A stretch of DNA of 26,765 bases from Welwitschia mirabilis (taxonomy: Eukaryota; Gnetophyta; Gnetopsida; Welwitschiales). Both the position numbers and the translations under genes were made by a program. The notes under the pieces were generated by a model. The model was not told the origin of the DNA, ran no database searches, and saw nothing but the letters and a program-made list of their open reading frames with translations. Below are positions 9,668-18,596 of this stretch, one piece after another. The stretch spans positions 57,404,951 through 57,431,715 of the forward strand of contig JBOZIK010000001.1 of assembly GCA_051453625.1 (NCBI GenBank). Reading direction: 5' to 3'. The stretch's first letter is position 1; each line of letters starts with the position of its first letter.

Positions 9668-9937
9668 TAAACGTTTTATATCATAGTAAAAACAACATGA
9701 TTATTAGTCAATATCTAACGACATCTAAAATTCATTATAAATTAACTAATAAGTATAAGAAAGTATTCTATTGGAGTTTGTGTGTTAACAACCTTAAGAT
9801 TAGTTAATACTTTTCAAAATACTCCATGATGTTAGATAATCAAAGGAGAACAAAGTTCAGAATATGTTCCAAAGTGTTTATTAATTAAACATGTCTACCC
9901 CTTTTCTTTAGATATATAGGCAATACCTTGCATATGA
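9668..9937. other. No gene seen
   Basis: AT-rich DNA after LTR-B. No coding similarity and no repeat with the rest of the window that I could find. Confidence 0.5.
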
Positions 9938-9975
9938 AATAATATAATATAATATAATGCATTGAATATATGATA

Positions 9976-10027
<52 letters not shown>

Positions 10028-10075
10028 CTACTTGCAATACAATACAATACCATGTAATATAATATAATATAATAC
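9938..10075. repeat. Compound microsatellite (AATAT)n-(TG)23-(AATAC)n-(AATAT)n
   Basis: (AATAT) units at 9938-9958, an uninterrupted (TG)23 at 9977-10022, three AATAC units at 10036-10050 and (AATAT) units at 10055-10075. The open stretch across it on the minus strand (a His-Thr repeat) is only the TG array in translation. Confidence 0.9.
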
Positions 10076-10815
10076 AACGTAATGTAACATTGTATTATGC
10101 ATATAATATAATAATATGTATAGATAAAGAAAGTGGAATTCTTAAAAGGAAACAGATGTATTAATTTTCATCTCTCTTTATTATAGTTTTTAAGGGATTA
10201 TTCTTGCTTTAATATGTAGTTAATTTATTTAATGGTAATGAAATACATTTTTTGAAAACAAATAATGGATAAGCCTATAACAATCAACATGATGCTTAGT
10301 GAGAAATTAAAGAAAGATTTAACTACCATCCTACTATATGTCTAGATTTAAGAATAAGTGGTTGAGTATTAAAGAAGTATCTCTAGTTATGACATGGAAG
10401 TAAGTATCCCTAGCTAAAACAATTTGTAACTTAGTGAGGATGCATTAATAATCTCACTACCACATTCTAGGTATTAAATACAACATATGCTTATGCCTAT
10501 TAAGCACATATATGTGCTACCTTAATTATATGGGTAAAATTATTAATTCTAGGTTAAGTTACCAAAAAGACTTAATTTTCTATTTGAAAGAGCTCCATTT
10601 TAATGGTACCATACCCATATAAAATTGAAAATGAACTCATTCCAGATCATTGTATGTTATCATATATATGTATATATTTGCTTTCATTCTATGTATATCC
10701 AACATATTTGTGAATATGTTAACAAGATTTCTTTTGGAGCATAATTTACAATACAAGCCCATGGGATACATGTCTTTTCTAACCCTTATGAACAAGGTAG
10801 GTGAAAACGTGTATA
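10076..10815. other. No gene seen
   Basis: AT-rich non-coding DNA. A 94-codon open stretch on the minus strand (10637-10921) has no recognisable motif and overlaps the edge of the putative solo LTR. I do not call it a gene. Confidence 0.5.
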
Positions 10816-11406
10816 TGTAAGACCCAAGGAAATTAAATACATATATTAATTGTAAAACAAGAAAACATACATCAAGTAAAGAGATGTAATGTTCAGTGTT
10901 AAGCGGTTGGAAAGAAGACATTCAAGGGTAATTGTTATTATCTGGAAGCACAATGAACACAACTAGTCACAGCAAAAATAAGCTTCAATACAATAGTAAA
11001 ATTCATTAGAAAAATACAAAAGATCAATGACATAAAACATTATGGCTATGCAACAAGAATATTTGTCGATAATAAAATGAACTCCCAATATTCAATTTTA
11101 GCACAATTAGATTTCCAATTATAGAAAAGCAGTATGTACAAACGCAAAACATGGAGGGAAAAAGGGCAGATAAGATGGCAGAAATATTTATCAATAATCT
11201 AAACATAAACCCTAGTTTAAATTAGAAAAAGGAAAAAAAACAAGGAAAAGAAAGTAACATCATTCTTTAATCTTCGATGCAGAAAACGACATAATAAGCA
11301 ATACGCATATACTCTGTGCTGACCAGTTAAGAGTTATACATAGGAATTAATGAAAATTCTTTGGAACTTGCTAATAAAGAAGAAATTTAGAAGCATTATT
11401 AAGTAC

Positions 11407-11502
11407 CTGCATGTTCCTGAAGGCTAATCCGGTGGCAAATGAAGTGGCCTTCAAGAACGATGATGGCCAACGGAGATGCGGCTTCGGAGCATCCACTGAG
11501 TG
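11407..11502 (-). pseudogene. Exon-like GC-rich patch with splice donor
   Basis: On the minus strand the 32 codons from 11502 to 11407 are open (the stretch includes LRWPSSFLKATSFATGLAF). They end in CAG followed by GTACTT, a canonical splice donor, after which the sequence turns AT-rich. The upstream end is hidden by the 47-N gap. I do not recognise the peptide. The + strand is also open across it (with VANEVAFKNDDGQ), so the coding strand is not certain. Confidence 0.35.
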
Positions 11503-11549
11503 NNNNNNNNNNNNNNNNNNNNNNNNNNNNNNNNNNNNNNNNNNNNNNN
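11503..11549. other. Assembly gap (47 N)
   Basis: 47 N. It hides the link between the exon-like patch and the 14-3-3-like fragment. Confidence 0.95.
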
Positions 11550-11688
11550 GAACCAGCAATCTAAAGGAAGTGCCGCCTCATCTTTGAGAGACCTGAGTCT
11601 TGTGTCATTCCGACTCTAGATATGTGCTCATAGAAGTCAAATTTGGCATTTATCATGAGAATTTTTTCCTTGTATTTCCACATGGCAG

Positions 11689-11775
11689 CACCATTGCTTC
11701 ATATTTCTCTGTTTGGTCAGTAAGCTTGGCCATGTAAGCATGATTTTCTCTTTCCTTGTCAGTAGTCATGGTCAT
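11689..11775 (-). pseudogene. 14-3-3-like first-exon fragment
   Basis: On the minus strand an ATG at 11775 (a second, in-frame, at 11769) opens MTMTTDKEREN and continues NHAYMAKLTDQTEKYEAMV. This follows the conserved first helices of plant 14-3-3 proteins (KEREN-VY-AKL-EQ-ERY-EMV). 14-3-3 proteins are dimeric phosphoserine-binding adaptors. After this stretch the similarity stops and a stop codon follows within 13 codons. The helices that carry the phosphopeptide-binding Lys/Arg residues are absent. It is a captured or relic fragment, not a gene. Helix similarity over 25 residues is good but short. Confidence 0.55.
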
Positions 11776-12255
11776 AAATTGTGAGAATGAAAAGAAGCTG
11801 GAAATTAAGTGGAAATTAAAATGAAAATGCACAGATGTGAGAGGGCTTAAGCTGAAGAAAACTCCCAGGCTACTGCTTTTGCTCCTCTTCTATAGCTAAA
11901 GAAATGAATTTAAGGCCCTTGTTTGACCACATAGATCGACACATTCAACTTGGGAGAAATAATGTGATTTACGAATGTGCAATCATGAGAGGACTCTGGT
12001 AGAAGTCCCCAAATTCTTTCATCCATTTGCATATCTTCTCTCTCTTTAGATCATTCTGATACCAAGAGAGAAAATCTAGGAATCAGACCTTTATTCATCG
12101 GAATCACCGAGTGGAATTTGGCTTGAGAGTCTAAGCAGAAAAGTGTATCCGTTCAAGTCATGCTGGGTGACTGATAATCACCTTCTTGCTCTCGAATAAA
12201 AAGATGGCATATGCGATAATGGATGGCACATGCTTTAAAGTGGTGGGGTGTTACA

Positions 12256-12629
12256 AATATTCAATAAGGTGATAATAAAAATGTGCTCACAAGCATAACC
12301 ACAATTTGAGATTCTCCTCTCAAGGTAACACTTTCGTCCCCTTAGGAATGTCTAATAATTAAAAACCAAAATGTGTTTACTAGCATTCACAAAAGCACAC
12401 CCATATAAGGGTTACCTTATAATATGAAAACTTAGCAAGAGATCTTAAGATTTTATATAAGAAATGGAATATAATAAGAGTATTCAAAAATATGATAGTC
12501 GTATAATTTTATTTCAATAAATAATAACAAAAAAGAAAATAACAACCTTGAATGATGTATCTTTGCTGAAGAGCTTGAGTTCTTTCTTATTGTCATCATC
12601 CACAAGTGCCAAAGATCAGAGTGATGCAA
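12256..12629. other. No gene seen
   Basis: AT-rich spacer between the putative solo LTR and the copia LTR. No motif recognised. Confidence 0.5.
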
Positions 12630-12764
12630 TGTTGTAGAAGATAATGATCAAAGGATGTAGTCACTTAATTGTTCTTTGTGAAAGATAGCTTGAAAGCTGC
12701 ATGAATAGAACTGATCAACCATACATTTGTGCATGCATGCATAGGATTTGTTCATTAAGTCATT

Positions 12765-12772
12765 CTTTTATA
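12765..12772 (-). promoter_or_regulatory. LTR TATA box
   Basis: Minus strand TATAAAAG within GATATAAAAGAATG, near the end of the LTR. The position fits a short R-U5 part. Confidence 0.5.
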
Positions 12773-12919
12773 TCTGTTTGATGTGCTTCTAGCTGTTGAC
12801 CTAGACAGATGGTCATTTGAAATTGGTAAACACCATAAAACAAACAGAAACCACTGAGAATCAGATGTGTAATGACTATTTTATTTTGCTGCAAACTTCC
12901 AGCACAAATATCTTTAGTA

Positions 12920-13326
12920 TGATCGACATCTTTTATTAGGTAGACATCCTAAACAGGGAAGACGTCTTTGGTTAACATGTCTAGATTTTTATGAAACTTG
13001 AACTATGGTTCCTATAACCCTTAGTAATTATGATTCTAATATGTAAAACTTGATTTCTTCTTGATATTATAGATAATTGATCAAAATATATTTTATCTCT
13101 ATTACCTCTTCTAGTTCAATATAAACATCTTCAATTATGTAAATATATTTTATCTATGTTAGATCCTTACTTTAGTACAGATATCTTTGTTAGTGTAAAC
13201 GTCTTTCTCTGTAATTAAAATCTGATTCAGCATAGACATCTTTAATGAATTAGACATTTTTTCCATAGATGACTTCAAATTTGAAGACATCTTTTTCATA
13301 GATGTCTTTAATTATGTAGATGTCTT
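12920..13326. repeat. Array of GACGTC-derived palindromes in the LTR
   Basis: GACATC at 12925, 12943, 13235 and 13286; GATGTC at 13301 and 13319; intact GACGTC at 12961; AACGTC at 13198. Further one-base variants lie between. GACATC and GATGTC are the two deamination products of GACGTC. ACGT cores are typical plant bZIP targets, so this may have been a U3 enhancer. Confidence 0.6.
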
Positions 13327-13504
13327 CAGTTAACTAAGATTTGGCATTTTAAAACTTGAGCTAAAATTTCAATGAGATGTGAGCTTTAAGGTCTAACTCG
13401 GATTGATGCTTTCCATGATATGGTTTTCTCCAAATTAACCTATATACACAATAGTATGATATTTTTAACAAGTGAAATTATCAAAATTGGATTTTTACCA
13501 ACAA

Positions 13505-13517
13505 TCTACTCCTTTTT
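13505..13517 (-). other. Polypurine tract adjoining the LTR
   Basis: Minus strand AAAAAGGAGTAGA, one base before TGTTGG. Decayed form of the AAAGGGGGAGA type. Confidence 0.55.
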
Positions 13518-13994
13518 AATGATGTCCAAAACTTGAAAAATCTCATTAGTGTAATCATATTTTATTAACTGAATTTGAGATAATATAATCCAAGAGAGAA
13601 AAGCACATAATCATGTTGTACCGAGAGTTTTAAAAAATAATGATTAATCCTATTCTTAATCATGTAGAGTAGTAAACAAGAAATACACATAAGCATATAA
13701 GAAAAATACTAATAGTTAATTAACTGATGATGGTAAAGTGTATCAACAATAATAAATAATAATAGTGTACTAACAACAAATATTATGAGAGCATGAAATG
13801 TGCCAATAACAAAATTAATAATAATAGATAGTAAATCAGATGTGTGCCAATAGAGATATATGCCAATAATCAATAGTGATCATCAAAAATGATGTCAGTC
13901 ATAAGGGGTCCAATCCATCTAACTTATGATCAAGTCCTCAAGGTCCATATAGGATGCCCAAGTTGGATATCCAAACTAAAGTTAATTTACTTAT
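13518..13994. other. Spacer between two polypurine tracts
   Basis: AT-rich, with loose AATAATA-type repetition around 13740-13850. No gene seen. Confidence 0.45.
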
Positions 13995-14009
13995 CTTATC
14001 CCCCTTTTT
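13995..14009 (-). other. Second polypurine tract
   Basis: Minus strand AAAAAGGGGGATAAG, better preserved than the one next to the LTR. Multiple polypurine tracts upstream of the 3' LTR are known in Sireviruses. Confidence 0.6.
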
Positions 14010-15690
14010 GGATAGCATACAAAAGGATCTAATCATTGAGTGTATATTCATTGGTGTATTGTATGTCTTCTTCTTCATTATCATTATCATCATTACTATC
14101 CTATGTGATGGACATCTAAATGATGTAGGAAGAGGAAGATGGTGGTAAAGGTGTGTGCCACTTCCTAGATGGCTACTAAGATGTCTCACCTATGCCTTGA
14201 GAGGACTATCTCCTTATATGTAAATACATCTGAGGGCTAATTAAGATACCTAAAAAGCTAGCAATGGAAGCCTCAGTGAAGGATGATGGTGAAGCTATGG
14301 TAAGAGATGAAACATGAATGGGTTCTATAAAAGGTGGTGATAAATATAACACACAAGATAGTGGTGATGATGGATGAGATGATAATGAAGATTGTGTATA
14401 ATGATAAATGAATAGTCTATGACATAGATTATAGAAGATGAAGGGCTAAATATCAGAGCTCTTTAACTCTCCCTACTACTCACCCTATGATGGTACTAGA
14501 GCCAAGTTCTCCCCTTGTACTTATGCCTATGTAGGAGCCTGCTGCTCCCACTGTGCCTATGCCTCGTCTCCTATAAACTCTAAAGAATCAATATTTCCTA
14601 CTTGTCCTAAGTCAAATCCTATAAGATGTAGAGATAGAGGTGCCTCAGCCTCTGATTACTCCTTGAAATCTATGCAACTAAAGTCCCCATGGACTTATAA
14701 TTTCTTGTAGGTGCTTCTCCTTCACTGGCTATGAATCTGTTCTTCTTTGGCCTTAAGAAATTATGTCTAATCTTATTAACCATCTTTACAATAGCTTTCA
14801 AACCCTTCCTAACAGATGATGAACTATGAGATACTATAGAGTAAGCTCACTAAACTATGACTTAGCTAGTTTTTACTTGTGTCTTTACTACATGGTACTG
14901 GTACATGCCATTTCTCACTGAGTTATACAAGTTTTTTCTTTGAATGAATGAGATTACCTATGATACAGAAATATGGGCACTGCTTATAATCAAATTGATT
15001 AGGCAAGGATAATCTAAATTTTAACCCTTTCAAAATAGTGTAATAATAACCATTCATAAAATAAATCCTAAGTTAATGTTTAATCCCCTAAGAAGACAAT
15101 AACAACAAATCTCTGCATGAGGTTGCAATAGCTGTAGCTATCACCCTAAACAAGAATGTTATAGAAAGTGATCAAACTTAAATAGATGCATCTATAACTA
15201 TATCTTTACATTATATGTTCCCCTAAAAGTTCATTCTAGAGTGCCCAAATAGTACATTAATCATTTAACGCAGTGATACACTAAGAGAATAATAGGTGAA
15301 AATGTCTTTGAAAGAATAAACATATAATCGCAATAGCTATGAATCATCAATACTAAGTATACAATTCATAAAATTGGGTGTAATATATAAAGAAGTATAT
15401 TGTACTTGCATTTGAAATGTCATAGTGCTATCATCAATCTTATGAATATTTTCATAGAATTCTCTAACAACTAAGCTTGAAATACCCTGATCCAACTAAA
15501 CTACCATATCCCGTCTAACATAAGAAAAATATTCAAGTAATTGATCCTTTCTTTATTTCTAAAATCCAATATTTTGCTCTATAATAATTGAGTTTTTAGT
15601 CCAGGTTTTGAATCATTTGACTACAAATTCATGATAGAACTAAGACTTATATTGTAGTCTTTGTGTCTCTTGGCTGGTTGCTTGCATTTG
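14010..15690 (-). pseudogene. Envelope-like ORF remnant with plant-transposon-protein domain
   Basis: Read on the minus strand, one frame can be followed from about 15690 to 15155 with only point stops. It shows FYHEFVVK, FKTWTKNSIIIEQNIGF, then SLVVREFYENI and YTSLYITPNFMNCILSI. The pair L-V-R-E-F-Y-x-N and the later I-T-P block are the marks of the putative plant transposon protein domain seen in envelope-like ORFs of Sirevirus retrotransposons. The rest, down to 14010, is low-complexity (Ser/His/Pro-rich readings) and broken. Its place between pol-type sequence and polypurine tracts plus LTR fits the third ORF of a Sirevirus. The function of such proteins is not known; an envelope role is only suggested. 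Confidence 0.55.
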
Positions 15691-15955
15691 GAAGATCAAA
15701 GAGCTTTATGCTCATCAATTTCGAAAAATATATGAAAGAACTAAACTAAAATCAACTAAAATGTGAAAGAATCAACAAAAATAAGCACTTGTGAGAGAAA
15801 AGACAGCTGTTTGTATTGGCTGTGAAGATTCTACCTAATCAAGAACTTTTTGTAGAGAAATCAAAGAAAAATAAGCTAGAAACGAGCTCTAATAGGGACA
15901 CTTATTAAGTGAAGAATTGAAAATAACAGATGATGGCCCTCTTTTTAATTAAAAA
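15691..15955. other. Unassigned spacer
   Basis: Between the envelope-like remnant and the LTR-like segment. It may be the start of that ORF or the end of the LTR; no motif decides. Confidence 0.35.
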
Positions 15956-16440
15956 GGGTCAAAACCCTTTCTTTTAGCATGTTTTTTTATTTTCCAATAG
16001 TTCTTAAAAGATATCTACATACTAAAANNNNNNNNNNNNNNNNNNNATAAATGTCTATGTAATGAAAGACATTTGCTATTAAAAATTTTATAAGTTATGA
16101 TACATACTGTAAAGATGTCTACCTGTTTAAAGACATATATTTTGAAACATTAAAAAAGCATACCTCACCTTCAAAGATGTTTGAAAATGTAAATATGTTT
16201 ATATGATAGTTGTTTATAAGACTAAGGAGATCTCCCTAATAAAAATCTACAAAACTAAAGACGCATATTCTAAAAGATTAAAAACTTTAAAATTTTTTAT
16301 AACTAATATCAAAATAAAAATAACATAGAATAAATATAAAGTATGATGCACAAAATTTACTTTTTAAGTGGCTAACTATAATCTCAACTCATAGAATATT
16401 ATAAAGTGGAGTTGAGATTTCAATGATGTTACCTGATGGC
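15956..16440 (-). repeat. LTR-like segment with GACGTC-derived sites
   Basis: Carries GATGTC at 16114, AATGTC at 16050, GACAT-type sites at 16068 and 16132, and GACGCA at 16260, like the LTR at 12630-13503. A block near 16400 (GAGATTTCAATGATGT) resembles 13365-13380. It could be a related LTR, partial and interrupted by a 19-N gap. The boundaries are not defined. Confidence 0.35.
16028..16046. other. Assembly gap (19 N)
   Basis: 19 N within the LTR-like segment. Confidence 0.95.
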
Positions 16441-16444
16441 TTAT

Positions 16445-16985
16445 CTGATTGGATAGGGCCTAATCTCCAAGTTCCTACATAATTTAAAAAACCTTTTACT
16501 ATTTAATAATTTAGTAAAGAAATTAGCATGTTGATCATTGGTATTAATATATTACATCATGATGTTCTTATTCTATACATGTTCTCTAAGAAAGTGATGT
16601 CTAATCTTGAGGTGTTTGGCTCTTAAATGTTGTATTAGATCCTTTGAGATGTTGATAGCACTTTTATTATCATAAAAGATTAGAATGCTTTTCAAGGAGA
16701 GTCCAAAATCTTTTAATGTTTTCTTCATCCAAAGTAGCTATGCAGAACTCCTCCTAATAGTAACATATTTAGCCTCAACAATTGAAAGAGAAATTGAGTT
16801 TTTCTTTTTGCTACTCCAGCATAACAAACATTGCCCAAGTAAGAAGTAGGTTTTACTTGTGTTTTTTTACATCACAATATCCAACTAGATCAATGCAAAA
16901 GTTATTCGAATACTAAAGGCTCCAGTTAGTAGTATTCTTTAAATAATATTTTTTTAAACTACTTGATGGATGGCTTATATGAAAA
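16445..16985 (-). pseudogene. Ty1/copia RNase H remnant
   Basis: Read on the minus strand from 16985: YYLKNTTNWSL, then FCIDLVGYCDV (family form D-x-x-G-Y-S-D-A-D). Next come LGQCLLCWSSKKKNSISLS with IVEAKYV, where the usual A-E-A-E-Y has Lys in place of its catalytic second Glu. LLWMKKTLKDFGLSLKS, ILIFYDNKSAINISKDLIQH (with the catalytic Asp in YDNKSA), HLKIRHHFLREHV and YINTNDQHANFFTKLL close the domain. This is the typical copia RNase H series, in two or three frames with few stops, so it is younger or less decayed than the copy at 7858-8940. RT and everything upstream is missing. Confidence 0.85.
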
Positions 16986-17330
16986 AATAAGTGCAAAACG
17001 TATTACAAAATAATATCAGAAATTGTAAAATAATTCTAGAAAAATGTAGAAACTATGCTACTACTAACTTAAAATAAACTCACATTATTAAATAAAAATA
17101 CATCAAAGGATTACTAAAGAACTAGTTGAGACTTAACCATTTAGTTCAAAATTCATCATTACAATAGTCTTGTGATGAAGTTACTTGAACTAGTTAGGTT
17201 ATTCATTGAAGCTTAATTACTATGCACATATATTACACTAAGGGAAAATAGTGAAATAAATAAAAAATAATAAACGTTAAATGAACTACTGAGTAATGCT
17301 TATTTTTAAGTACTAAAATCCTACTTTACA
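16986..17330. other. No gene seen
   Basis: Very AT-rich sequence between the copia remnant and the tandem duplication. No motif. Confidence 0.5.
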
Positions 17331-18582
17331 TTTAGCTACACAAATAGAAGTAAGATAAAAGTAATATTACCTTTTTTAAGTAATAAAATATGCACACAAT
17401 GATACTCAAATGATTTTTATCTTTATATTAAATACTAATCATTCTATAAAGATGAGCTAACAAATTGTGTTCTCCTTTGTAGGTAAGACTATGGAATGTG
17501 GGAAAATGTTGTTGATACCCTTATAGGCTAGTTATAGTTCCCTAACTTAACCTTCTTGCCTTGTCTATTTCTAAAATCCTTTTTCCAAAAATATTCCCAG
17601 CTTTGGTGGTGATTACATTCTTATACCCTTGTTAGTTTTTCTATTTCCATTATTTACTCTTAAGGAATAGGTATATGATTAGGGTTATCATGTTAATTCA
17701 CTACCTCAACCTTCTCTTTCATCTTAATGCTACTTGGCATCTTATACCTAAAACAAAATAATGAAATATATGCATACTAACTTACTGACATACTAACTAA
17801 CCAAACTATTAATTAGTAAGCATAAATATGGATAAAAAAATCTATTTTCTACTAAAATATATGATTAAGATAATGAAAAATACTTTATTAATAAAAAAGA
17901 CTACATAAAATTCATTCTTATTAGTTCCTCCATGCTCAATTTTTTGTTACTCCATTAACAAATAAATTATTTACAAGAGATAAATATGGAGAATCTTATT
18001 ATTTCCCTTCCCTTCTTTTGAAAATGAGAGTGTGCTCATCGCTGGATTTTAACTCTTCCCTTTGTCTAGTCAGCTAGGTAGACTGCTTTGCTTTTTTCAA
18101 AACCTCTAAGAGTTTTCTTTGTTACTCTTGAAGAGTAGGATTACTTAAATATATGACCTCTATTTTTGCCTACTCTAGAGCTACTTTCCAATCTAGCCTG
18201 TGCTCATTAAGGAGCTCTTAGCTTGGTTGGTTCTCCTCTCTTTTTCTTGGGGGCTGAAGAAGCTTTTATTTTGTACTTTATGGTGTATTTTCCATTTTTA
18301 AAGTTATCCCAATTTGTGGTTCCAATCCTGAGGTTTGCCCCAGAGGAACTATATACATCTCAGATGAATCTTTATTTTCAAATTTTGAAAAAAATATCTA
18401 TAAATGTGCTCCTTGGCATAGTCATGTTTTGAATAATATGATCTTTAAAAAAACATAACTACTAAAATTCCTAAGAGGACAATATAAAGACTTTAACGTC
18501 TAATTCACATTCTTCCAAAATCCTATAAAAAATTTATTATAGTATTAGTAAAAACTTCCTAAGTTCTCTTATGAAAACTTCC
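17331..18582. repeat. Tandem duplication, copy 1
   Basis: Begins TTTAGCTACACAAATAGAAG and matches 18597-19851 at an offset of 1266 bp over its whole length, with roughly one difference every eight to twelve bases by eye and small indels. Several CG dinucleotides in copy 2 (TTACGTT, ACCGTTG, AAACGAA) are TG/CA or lost here; the reverse occurs at CGCTGG (18040). The 69-codon open stretch at 18223-18432 (+) is not kept in copy 2 and is not called. Confidence 0.9.
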
Positions 18583-18596
18583 TAAGTTCTCTTATG
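18551..18596. repeat. Perfect 23-bp tandem repeat at the duplication junction
   Basis: Two identical 23-base units (18551-18573, 18574-18596), beginning AAAACTTCCTAAG and ending CTCTTATG. Copy 2 ends at the equivalent of 18582, so the last 14 bases are filler copied from the preceding unit. Confidence 0.9.

Larger units (their letters stand above)
10816..12255 (+). mobile_element. Putative solo LTR, 1440 bp including 47 N
   Basis: The left end TGTAAGACCC and right end GGGTGTTACA are inverted complements except for one base. TGTAA-ACCC termini are common in plant Ty3/gypsy LTRs. The flanking five bases (GTATA and AATAT) do not match, so there is no target duplication and the call stays tentative. 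No pol similarity is seen inside. GC content is higher than in the neighbours between about 11400 and 12240. A 14-3-3-like fragment and an exon-like patch lie inside, on the minus strand. The orientation cannot be known without another copy. Confidence 0.35.
12630..13503 (-). repeat. Sirevirus-like copia 3' LTR
   Basis: On the minus strand it starts TGTTGG at 13503, directly after a purine-rich AAAAAGGAGTAGA tract, as copia LTRs do. The far end is placed at 12630 because the minus strand there ends CTACAACA; that end is an inference. A TATA box (minus, 12765-12772) lies about 135 bp before it. The body holds an array of GACATC / GATGTC sites. Length about 874 bp. Confidence 0.6.

Noticed and set aside
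9895-10077. 60-codon minus-strand frame with a His-Thr repeat
   Set aside because: It is the (TG)23 microsatellite in translation.
10637-11206. Minus-strand frames of 94 and 60 codons
   Set aside because: AT-rich, no recognisable motif, no splice or promoter context that would make a gene.
13954-14148. 64-codon + strand and 83-codon minus strand open stretches
   Set aside because: They overlap each other and the polypurine tract. The content is Ile/Met/Lys-rich from an ATT/ATC run; there is no motif on the + strand.
18223-18432. 69-codon + strand frame in duplication copy 1
   Set aside because: The frame is not kept in copy 2 (about 19490-19700), which argues against coding.
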